12,310 bases of DNA. It comes from Pseudomonadota bacterium (lineage in GTDB: Bacteria > Pseudomonadota > Gammaproteobacteria > Acidiferrobacterales > Acidiferrobacteraceae). The notes beneath the pieces are model-generated. The model had not been told where the DNA came from and ran no database searches. It was given only the letters and a program-made list of their open reading frames with translations. Below, in pieces: positions 7,257 through 12,132 of this stretch (its first letter is position 1; each line of letters opens with the position of its first letter). Made by a program: the position numbers and the translations under genes. The stretch covers positions 1 to 12,310 of the forward strand of contig JAJYPQ010000078.1 in the NCBI GenBank assembly GCA_021795255.1, written 5' to 3'.

Positions 7257-7610
7257 TCAAAACTCGAGCCCGTCATCCCGCAATTTTTCGCCGGGCAGCA
7301 GGTGCCGCCCAGATGGGTGCCTGCCGGGGACTGGCTTCTTGGTGTCGCCCGGAGCAGGCACGATTGGCGGCACAGCCTGCGCTTGCGCCGGTTTAAGACG
7401 GCCTCTTTCTATCTGCGCGGTGGCGGCCTTAAAAGCCAACCGAAGACGATCGGCTGCGCCTTTCGCTTCCGGATCGATGCCCACCGACTGTCCGATCTCC
7501 CGGACGATTTGCGTCCAGGTCAGGCCCCGTTCCCGCGCTCGCGTGATGGGCTGCACGAGGGGCGCGACCCTGGCAGTCAGCTTTGGGGACTGCAAATTGT
7601 CCAAGCTCAT
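7257..7610 (-). CDS. Small first gene of the mobilization operon (StbA/TraK-like position)
   Basis: A 117-aa protein starting MSLDNLQSPKLTARV. ATG 7610-7608 is chosen because TGAGGA lies eight bases upstream; an in-frame TTG 15 bases earlier would overlap that RBS. A region around the WTQIVREIG segment resembles the helix-turn-helix of small plasmid DNA-binding proteins. The second half is Pro- and Lys/Arg-rich and probably disordered. No certain family assignment. As the first gene after the repeat-rich region and directly before a ParA/StbB-like ATPase, it occupies the place of StbA (R388) or TraK (IncP), which bind direct repeats near oriT. This is a positional inference. A 10-bp direct repeat (GGCTCAAAAG) lies just outside both ends of the gene. 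Confidence 0.7.
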   Translation of the reverse strand: MSLDNLQSPKLTARVAPLVQPITRARERGLTWTQIVREIGQSVGIDPEAKGAADRLRLAFKAATAQIERGRLKPAQAQAVPPIVPAPGDTKKPVPGRHPSGRHLLPGEKLRDDGLEF

Positions 7611-7672
7611 ATCGTTGGTCCTCAAAATACACGGCTCAAAAGGCTACCCCTTAACATCCTTCGGATTGCGCC

Positions 7673-7700
7673 GAATGACGCCGTTTTTATACGGTCATTC
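7673..7700 (-). promoter_or_regulatory. Inverted repeat surrounding a TATAAA box upstream of the mob operon
   Basis: GAATGA / TCATTC arms with inner CCGT / ACGG pairs enclose TATAAA read on the minus strand, 63-90 bases before the first mob gene. No matching -35 box is found at normal spacing. Good candidate for a promoter-operator autoregulated by the RHH or first-gene protein. Confidence 0.35.
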
Positions 7701-7738
7701 GCCTTGTCCTGATCTCGCCCTATCGGGCTCCCTCCCCC

Positions 7739-7769
7739 TATCCGCGCCGAGGGAAATTGGAGTACTCCA
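7739..7769 (-). promoter_or_regulatory. Bipartite motif copy with an adjoining 12-bp palindrome, mob operon leader
   Basis: AATTTCCC-TCGGCGCG-GATA on the minus strand (7758-7739) about 130 bases upstream of the first mob gene. It abuts a perfect palindrome TGGAGTACTCCA (7758-7769), a plausible operator. This is the longest leader of the set and its motif is not next to any stop codon. Confidence 0.5.
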
Positions 7770-7805
7770 GAGCTTTCCGCAGCCTTTCGAGGTGAGGCGA
7801 AGTAA

Positions 7806-7921
7806 AACGGCGGGAATCGGCAAAAAACGAAGCGTCCATTCATTCGATAAGCAGCGCTTCCCGCCGTTATCGTTCGTTTCCCGCCGCTTTCATTCGGAAT
7901 ACCCCGAATCTCCCCGAATCT
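7806..7921. repeat. Inverted and direct repeat cluster
   Basis: A perfect 11-bp inverted repeat AACGGCGGGAA (7806-7816) / TTCCCGCCGTT (7858-7868), with a nested GAAGCG / CGCTTC pair. A further direct copy of TTCCCGCCG lies at 7878-7886, and a perfect tandem duplication of CCCCGAATCT at 7902-7911 and 7912-7921 (one helical turn apart). This pattern is typical of accessory-protein binding sites near oriT. Confidence 0.6.
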
Positions 7922-7957
7922 TGACGGCCACAATAGGGTTTCCGAAAAGGGGGGCTC

Positions 7958-8042
7958 GTCTGACAGCTTTTTGAGGCTGGGCTTGGGCTTCAAAGGAAAA
8001 CTGTCAGACAGCGGCTAGGGACTGTCGGACGGTGTATGACGG
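7958..8042. repeat. 9-bp inverted repeat and 21-bp spaced direct repeats beside candidate oriT
   Basis: GTCTGACAG (7958-7966) is the exact reverse complement of CTGTCAGAC (8001-8009). The latter is followed 21 bases later by a near copy, CTGTCGGAC (8022-8030). This places three related sites on about the same helical face, 55-160 bases on the mob-gene side of the candidate nick. Confidence 0.55.
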
Positions 8043-8096
8043 TTCTAAGGGGTTGAACGGTTTACGGTTTTGACTTGGGGTTAGGGTTTAGTGTTT

Positions 8097-8120
8097 GCAC
8101 CATCTGGTGCGATGGTGTGG
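8097..8120 (+). other. oriT: Candidate oriT nic region (F-like hairpin plus GGTGTGG)
   Basis: On the plus strand a hairpin GCACC-ATCT-GGTGC (8097-8110) is followed by GATGGTGTGG. In F the hairpin ending in GC is followed by GTGGGGTGT^GGTG, with the nick nine bases after the stem; here GGTGT^GG would be nicked eight bases after, between 8118 and 8119. An overlapping alternative stem CACCATC/GATGGTG (8098-8117) would cover the nick. The predicted strand polarity sends 8119 onward first and the mob genes last, as in F. Inferred from pattern only. Confidence 0.4.
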
Positions 8121-8420
8121 ATTTCCGGGGACCCGTCCGAGCGCAGCGAGGATGGGGGCTTTTGATTTTGACTTGGACTTGGACTTGGGGACTGACCCGA
8201 AGGGACGGATGGGGGCAACCAGACGGAGAATGGCCCGACCAGAGCAAGACCGGGCGTGAATGGGTGACGCGGGTTTAGTAGCCGGATTCCGAGGCTGGTT
8301 GATGAGCCGAACCCCCCCCTGCCCTGCCCTGCGCTGCCCTCTGTGCTCCGTGGTATCCGCCGACCCGGTTCATTGCCGGCCGTATGGCCGGGCCACGCAT
8401 CCGCCCTTTTGCGTGCCCGC

Positions 8421-8487
8421 TATGCGTTATTTATCGGTGACGCATCATATTTACAAAAGCCATTTCTATGACTCGTCATCGTAAATA
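8421..8487. repeat. AT-richer patch with two inverted repeats
   Basis: ATGCGT (8422-8427) / ACGCAT (8440-8445) and TATTTAC (8448-8454) / GTAAATA (8481-8487), in a stretch visibly poorer in GC than its surroundings. It could be a DNA-unwinding element, a promoter or an IHF-type bend region; nothing decides between these. Confidence 0.4.
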
Positions 8488-8525
8488 GGGGGACGGGGTG
8501 AGGGGGTCGGCGGACGCCGCAAGAC

Positions 8526-8624
8526 CCTTGTCCGTATTCTGTCCGTATAAAGTCGGGATCGGTGTCCGGCATTCGGGTCAGGCCCGGGCCTTGTCCGTAT
8601 TCTGTCCGTATTTTGTCGGGATCG
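8526..8624. repeat. Duplicated iteron-like repeats (TGTCCGTAT)
   Basis: Two 36-bp copies (8526-8561 and 8589-8624), identical except for an AAA/TTT triplet, are offset by exactly 63 bp (six helical turns). Each holds two 9-bp TGTCCGTAT units with an 11-bp period (8529, 8540, 8592, 8603). A partial unit TGTCCGGCAT lies between. 9-bp units at an 11-bp period resemble the arrangement of StbA-bound repeats in R388. Replication iterons are the alternative. Confidence 0.7.
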
Positions 8625-8635
8625 AGGAAGGGGAA

Positions 8636-8656
8636 GGGCCGGCGCCTGGCCGGCCC
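8636..8656 (-). terminator. Possible terminator after the 8770-9111 gene
   Basis: Stem-loop GGGCCGGC-CAGGC-GCCGGCCC (8-bp stem) followed on the minus strand by TTCCCCTTCC, a pyrimidine-rich but not pure T tail. It lies about 115 bases after the stop. Weak candidate. Confidence 0.35.
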
Positions 8657-8769
8657 TGTTAGTTGATGGTTAGCGTGCCTGCCGGCCGCGCCGGGCGACG
8701 CTGCGCCGGACCTGGGCACGGCGCATCTCATCTGGTTGGGGCCGGGTTGTCCAGGCCCTTGGTTGGTTT

Positions 8770-9111
8770 TTAGTAACCGGAATTGGCAAGCTCGTCGATA
8801 ACCCCACATCCGCGCGCGTGCCCTGCGCCGTCCTGCTGGCAATAGGCCTTCGCCTTCTGCCACTCTTGCGTGTTCTCCGAGGCCTGTGTGATCCAGCGCT
8901 CGTTTTGGCCCACCCGGCCAATCCCCCGGGAGAAATACGCGATTGTCTGTGCCACTGGCGCGGTCGCGGGCGGCGCACTCTCTTTGTGGACAAACCCGCC
9001 TAACAGCGTGGCGACAATCGCGCACCCGCCTACCATGGACACAAATTTGAACCCGAACGAAAGCCAATGGTTTTGATGGACCGGGATGTGTGACATCGTG
9101 TTATAGTTCAT
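8770..9111 (-). CDS. Small single-TM protein with Cys-containing tail, possible entry-exclusion type
   Basis: ATG 9111-9109 is preferred because AGGAGG lies six bases upstream; a longer in-frame ORF would start upstream of that RBS. The 113-aa product starts MNYNTMSHIPVHQNHW, has one membrane segment (about 20-40, VSMVGGCAIVATLLGGFV), a Pro/Ala linker and a soluble helical tail. The tail ends EWQKAKAYCQQDG...GCGVIDELANSGY with two cysteines about a dozen residues apart. Small membrane proteins with a W/K helix and two spaced Cys near the C-terminus occur among plasmid EexN/TrbK entry-exclusion proteins. The resemblance is weak, no lipobox is present, and I do not assign a name. It lies last in the minus-strand unit right of the candidate oriT, i.e. 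in the leading region. Confidence 0.7.
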   Translation of the reverse strand: MNYNTMSHIPVHQNHWLSFGFKFVSMVGGCAIVATLLGGFVHKESAPPATAPVAQTIAYFSRGIGRVGQNERWITQASENTQEWQKAKAYCQQDGAGHARGCGVIDELANSGY

Positions 9112-9162
9112 GGTGTGCCTCCTGTTATCCTCGTAAAGTCCCCGCCGCATCGAGCGGCGGGG
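9112..9162 (-). promoter_or_regulatory. Stem-loop and RBS of the small single-TM gene
   Basis: Strong stem-loop CCCCGCCGC-TCGAT-GCGGCGGGG (9140-9162, 9-bp stem, 5-nt loop) about 30 bases before the ATG, with AGGAGG in between. No T-run follows. No 20-mer motif here; the preceding gene ends 13 bases further upstream. Confidence 0.5.
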
Positions 9163-9174
9163 TGTTGATTGGTG

Positions 9175-9495
9175 TTACGCGGCTACGCTACCCTTCTTCA
9201 ATTCCTTAACCCGCGCACGGACGTCAGATTCCAGAACCCCGATTTTGTCGGATATGTGGAACATGGTTGTGGCATGCTTGAGCAGCGAGTTTGGGTAGGC
9301 GCAGGACGGCTCGCGGATCGTGTCACAGACGCAACACTTCTCGTCCTGGTTGGGATACCACTTTCCGCACGACTTCAAGTAACCCTGACCGTGCGGCCAC
9401 GTGGTGCGGCGTTCCAGATATTCCCGCGCGGCTTCGTCCACCGCCTCCCAATATTTTGGGGTGTCATACTCGGTTGCCAGATCGGTGATTTTCAT
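9175..9495 (-). CDS. Hypothetical 106-aa Cys-rich protein
   Basis: A 106-aa soluble protein starting MKITDLATEYDTPKYW. A cysteine cluster in the middle (C43, C54, C55, C57, C65, within KSCGKWYPNQDEKCCVCD) suggests a small zinc-binding or disulfide-bonded domain. The C-terminal third is a charged helix (SDKIGVLESDVRARVKELKKG), probably coiled coil. Start ATG 9495-9493 has GAGGG seven bases upstream. It is the first gene after the intrinsic terminator at 9615-9638 and is co-directional with the small TM gene 64 bases downstream, so the two likely form one unit driven from the leader at 9496-9560. I do not recognise the family. Confidence 0.7.
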   Translation of the reverse strand: MKITDLATEYDTPKYWEAVDEAAREYLERRTTWPHGQGYLKSCGKWYPNQDEKCCVCDTIREPSCAYPNSLLKHATTMFHISDKIGVLESDVRARVKELKKGSVAA

Positions 9496-9560
9496 ATCTT
9501 AACCCTCATTCATGCCCCACGTTTTCGGGGGCTTCACCACTATCGGCGCGGGGGGAAATT
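9496..9560 (-). promoter_or_regulatory. Leader of the Cys-rich gene: bipartite motif, stem-loop, RBS
   Basis: AATTTCCC-CCCGCGCC-GATA (9560-9541 on minus), then a stem-loop between 9514 and 9532 (GCCCC/GGGGC with a bulge), then GAGGG and ATG. Because a terminator closes the preceding gene 55 bases upstream, this copy must start or control new transcription, which supports a promoter-like role for the motif. Confidence 0.6.
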
Positions 9561-9562
9561 GG

Positions 9563-9604
9563 TGGCTCAAATTGTGGTTCGTTTCGGCGTCACTTTTTGA
9601 GCCA
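9563..9604. repeat. Perfect 9-bp inverted repeat between terminator and leader motif
   Basis: TGGCTCAAA (9563-9571) / TTTGAGCCA (9596-9604) with a 24-bp spacer. It lies between the terminator of the outer-membrane gene and the next leader motif, so it could be an operator or an upstream activator site for that leader. Confidence 0.5.
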
Positions 9605-9614
9605 GCCCGGGCAT

Positions 9615-9638
9615 AAAAAAGGCCCCCATTGGGGGGCC
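9615..9638 (-). terminator. Intrinsic terminator of the outer-membrane protein gene
   Basis: Stem-loop GGCCCCC-CAAT-GGGGGCC (9638-9621 on the minus strand, 7-bp stem, 4-nt loop) followed directly by six T (9620-9615). It lies about 36 bases after the TAA of the outer-membrane gene. It is the only classical rho-independent terminator seen in the window. Confidence 0.85.
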
Positions 9639-9673
9639 AAGGCGCCATCCGTGGCGAGGGAGGTTAGGGGAGG

Positions 9674-11266
9674 TTAGAAGCGCCCTTTCAAGCTGATCTC
9701 GGTCGTTTTGATCACGGCTGAACTTTGCACTGTGTCAAGGCCGCCTGTCGCTGCGCTGTACCCCAAACCGCTCTCGCTCTCATACCCATATGACACTGAC
9801 GCCTGCACGTCTTTTGTGAGGTTCTTGGTCAGCGTCATGGTGACGCCTGGGTTGTGGCTATCCCACGGCCGCGCGGGATTATATGGGGCCAGGAACTGCG
9901 CCAGCGTGGCCGGCTGGGTCGCCCCGGCTTGTACAAACTTCTCGCCCATCACGTCCGTGGCGTTGATCCCCCATCCCCACTTTGCAAGGCTCACAGAGAC
10001 GATCTTGCCGGTCGTGATCGCCGATCCGCCTTGGCAAATCGAGGGGCAGTCGGCCATCGCCACGCCACCTTTCACTTGGAGCAAGTGGCCCCAGTTCACA
10101 GCCCCCATAACCACCCGCGGAGCATCGAAGCCACCTGCGCCCCACGGGGATTGGGAGTAGGACACGGCCACAGGCCCATACCCGATTTTCAGACTGGGGG
10201 TGGCACGGATTGCGGACCCATTGGTACTGTTTAGGTACACATCCGTATAGCCCCCACAGGTCCCCCCGCCGCTGCCGGTCGTGCAAGTGGAAAATGAGGT
10301 ATAGACTGAACTCCCAGTGAGGCTTTGAACGCCCGTCCAGCCGATGCGGACTCCCGGGCTCACCATAACGCCAAACAGATCGCTGGTTGTGGAAACGTCC
10401 GCTTGGAGGAACTGAGAGCTCACAGCATCGCGTGCCAGCAGCGGCCGGAGCAGCAGCCCGCTGTTGGTGAATTCGCCCACGACCTGGCCGGCCTCCACAG
10501 GGTTTTGGACTTGCCATTTTTGATCGATGCCAGACACGCGCAGATGCACCGGCATCCCAAACAGGAAAAACGGACGGCGGGCCAAAGCAAAACCAAACCC
10601 CGTCCCCTCGTATACGTCACCAAAGCTGGCCGAGTACGACGAGGCCCCATTCAAATAAAACGGGTTTAGGTAAGCGGCTGTAGTATTGACGCTCGCGGAC
10701 CGTTGCGAATAGAAAGCCGAACCTGTCCAGTTACGGATGCGCGCGGGCTTTGCGGGCGCCTTCGGCTTGTGGGCCTGGGCGGCCTGTAGGGCCGTGATCT
10801 CGGCTTGTAGCTTGCGGATTTGCTTGGGTGCCGCCTGAGGGACGGCCTGCTCCTTTCCCTGGCCGGCCAGCGCTTCACGCGTGGTCGCGTCGACGATCAC
10901 GGCGCGATCCTGCGCGGCCGTGCCACGGTCCACGATCCCCACATACTGCGACACGATCTTGCGCCGCGGGATGCCCGCGCCAACCAGCGCATTACGGACC
11001 GCCGCGGCACGCTCACCACTCAACACAAAATTGAACGCAGGGGTGCCCACGGGGCTTGCGCCGGCGCGGAGCAAAACAACCCGGCCGGGCTGTTGAGTGG
11101 CCGCTTTTGCCTGGTCAAGCAGATAATGGGCGATGCGGGTGGGGTGCGTCGATCCGTTGGCGAACTGTACGACCCCCAGCTGGCGGGCATGGGCGGCGAT
11201 TGCGAGCGTCAGGGCGATCATGGCCCCCATCGCCAGCATAAAACTGCGATATGGTTTGGCTTTCAT
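9674..11266 (-). CDS. Outer-membrane protein: N-terminal OmpA-like domain plus C-terminal beta-barrel
   Basis: A 530-aa protein with a Sec signal peptide (basic KAKPYR, hydrophobic core, cleavage after AHA at about 27). Next comes an OmpA-like region (about 31-128) with a VVQFANGST strand, the LSGERAAAVRNAL helix and QDRAVIVD, corresponding to the LSxxRAxxVxxxL and DRRV signatures of peptidoglycan-binding domains. A helical linker (KQIRKLQAEITALQAAQ, about 148-165) and a Lys/Pro/Ala segment lead to a C-terminal region of alternating polar/hydrophobic strands (about 175-530). The chain ends in KGRF, the terminal Phe expected for BAM-inserted barrels. The order is reversed from classical OmpA. 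AGGAGG, a stem-loop and a consensus motif precede the start, and an intrinsic terminator follows, so it is monocistronic. It may stabilise the envelope or mating contacts, but no precise role can be read. Confidence 0.85.
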   Translation of the reverse strand: MKAKPYRSFMLAMGAMIALTLAIAAHARQLGVVQFANGSTHPTRIAHYLLDQAKAATQQPGRVVLLRAGASPVGTPAFNFVLSGERAAAVRNALVGAGIPRRKIVSQYVGIVDRGTAAQDRAVIVDATTREALAGQGKEQAVPQAAPKQIRKLQAEITALQAAQAHKPKAPAKPARIRNWTGSAFYSQRSASVNTTAAYLNPFYLNGASSYSASFGDVYEGTGFGFALARRPFFLFGMPVHLRVSGIDQKWQVQNPVEAGQVVGEFTNSGLLLRPLLARDAVSSQFLQADVSTTSDLFGVMVSPGVRIGWTGVQSLTGSSVYTSFSTCTTGSGGGTCGGYTDVYLNSTNGSAIRATPSLKIGYGPVAVSYSQSPWGAGGFDAPRVVMGAVNWGHLLQVKGGVAMADCPSICQGGSAITTGKIVSVSLAKWGWGINATDVMGEKFVQAGATQPATLAQFLAPYNPARPWDSHNPGVTMTLTKNLTKDVQASVSYGYESESGLGYSAATGGLDTVQSSAVIKTTEISLKGRF

Positions 11267-11329
11267 TGTGGTACCTCCTATACCCCCAGAAGGTGGGGGT
11301 TTCAGAGATATCGGCGCCGGGGGAAATTA
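11267..11329 (-). promoter_or_regulatory. Leader of the outer-membrane gene: consensus bipartite motif, stem-loop, strong RBS
   Basis: AATTTCCC-CCGGCGCC-GATA (11328-11309 on minus), identical over the 20-mer to the copy before the two-TM gene although the flanking genes are unrelated. A stem-loop follows at 11282-11300 (ACCCCCA/TGGGGGT, 5-nt loop), then AGGAGG and ATG. The preceding minus-strand gene ends far upstream and a divergent plus-strand gene starts at 11372, so this copy is an isolated promoter-like position. Confidence 0.65.
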
Positions 11330-11371
11330 TGGTACTTTCACGCGTTATAGAAAGATGACAAGAGATGCGTC

Positions 11372-11962
11372 ATGCCCACGAATACCGATGACGGATTAGG
11401 ACAGAAGGTTTTCTACGCTATGCTAAAGTCGCCATGGGGCGATCCCGTTTGCTGTAAGGGGGGCCAAGACGATTTCAAGACGCGACAGGAGATTGCGGTA
11501 CTCAATATGTTGCTGCCAGTTATTTGCCCCAGCCGCCCGCGCGAGGTCCTAAAGACCGAGAGCCCCGACTTTGAGGTCACGTTCGAACAGCCCCCCACTC
11601 GGATTTTTGTCGAGATAGTTACCGCGGTCGCAGAGGTCAGCGACGTAGATGATAATGGCGTCGCTGGGAAGACGGCGAATTACGAGCAGCGAGCCACCCG
11701 TATCAGGGAGGGGAAACGCCAGAATTCCCGATACACAACGGACGCCGCCCGGCACGAGGAGATCGTGAGGAGATGCATTGAAAAGAAGGCCGTGCTGGCC
11801 CGTAGCTGGAATGATAAACGGCCGATTGTCTTGCTGGTCGGGCTAGTCGGCACTTCGACCCCTATATGGAATATCCTAAACGTCCATATTGCGCCATTCG
11901 TTAGGGTCGTCGTGGGCCCCCACCCGACCATCGTATTGCCGGATGGTTCGGAGCCACTATGA
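11372..11962 (+). CDS. Orphan plus-strand protein, possible degenerate PD-(D/E)XK nuclease-like
   Basis: A 196-aa soluble protein and the only convincing plus-strand gene here. Start ATG 11372 has a weak RBS (AAGAG, about eight bases upstream). The core reads SPDFEVTFEQ...RIFVEIVTAVAE (64-88). A PD motif (D66) followed about 15 residues later by a hydrophobic strand with an acidic residue (E81) is the layout of PD-(D/E)XK nucleases, but the Lys is replaced (EIV). Such VEVT-like variants occur in uncharacterised proteins. A basic helical segment (about 100-140) and a hydrophobic strand PIVLLVGLVG (about 151-160) follow. A possible -10 (TTATAG, 11345-11350) lies upstream with no clear -35. It could be a defence or anti-defence cargo gene. 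It overlaps (ATGA) a 10-codon micro-ORF at its end. Confidence 0.75.
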   Translation: MPTNTDDGLGQKVFYAMLKSPWGDPVCCKGGQDDFKTRQEIAVLNMLLPVICPSRPREVLKTESPDFEVTFEQPPTRIFVEIVTAVAEVSDVDDNGVAGKTANYEQRATRIREGKRQNSRYTTDAARHEEIVRRCIEKKAVLARSWNDKRPIVLLVGLVGTSTPIWNILNVHIAPFVRVVVGPHPTIVLPDGSEPL

Positions 11963-11998
11963 ACAAGGAGACACCCTGGCCTTTGCCGTAGGCAAGCC

Positions 11999-12090
11999 CT
12001 AGCTCGAATGCCGCATAACGTTCCTCCCGCCCGCCGTGCGCGGCGGCTTGCTTAAACCAGTATACGCGTACGCCCCCACGCTTTGTTCAT
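11999..12090 (-). other. Two tandem micro-ORFs with good RBSs and a stem-loop; gene remnant or leader
   Basis: On the minus strand AAAGGAAGG precedes ATG 12090, encoding 12 residues (MNKAWGRTRILV) and stopping at 12052. A CCGCCG/CGGCGG stem-loop (12031-12046) and GGGAGG follow, then ATG 12016 with a stop after five codons (ending at 11999). The hairpin-RBS-ATG order is that of the other leaders, but no full gene follows. Either a decayed gene or short leader peptides. Confidence 0.35.
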
Positions 12091-12132
12091 TGGAGACCTT
12101 CCTTTGAGGTGGGGCGCGGGATGCGGCCCGCC

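Larger units (their letters stand above)
7611..8769. other. Repeat-rich region without convincing genes; probable transfer/replication control region
   Basis: About 1.16 kb between the mobilization operon and the 8770-9111 gene. ORFs here are antisense-like or lack an RBS. The region holds the operon leader with a motif copy, a dense set of inverted and direct repeats (7673-7921), an IR/iteron cluster and candidate oriT (7958-8120), three GACTTG hexamers in tandem (8170-8187), a CTGCC-rich low-complexity patch (about 8317-8342), an AT-richer patch with inverted repeats (8421-8487), duplicated iteron-like repeats (8526-8624) and a GC hairpin (8636-8656). No rep gene is visible in the window. 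Confidence 0.7.

Noticed and set aside
7189..7974. 261-residue plus-strand ORF
   Set aside because: It runs antisense to the first mob gene and through the repeat region; no RBS and no recognisable domain.
7622..7993. 123-residue minus-strand ORF covering the mob leader
   Set aside because: It needs a TTG start without a convincing RBS and reads through the leader motif, palindrome and inverted repeats; its translation looks compositionally random.
8170..8187. Three GACTTG hexamers as a functional iteron
   Set aside because: Too short and few; related GACTTGG strings nearby suggest low-complexity sequence. Noted only as part of the noncoding region.
8526..8624. CRISPR array
   Set aside because: Only two 36-bp copies, internally repetitive, with a short 27-bp spacer and no cas genes; better read as iterons.
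8420..9067. 215-residue minus-strand ORF with repeated IRTEYGQG
   Set aside because: The peptide repeat is just the translation of the TGTCCGTAT DNA repeats, the frame overlaps the better-supported 8770-9111 gene, and it has no RBS.
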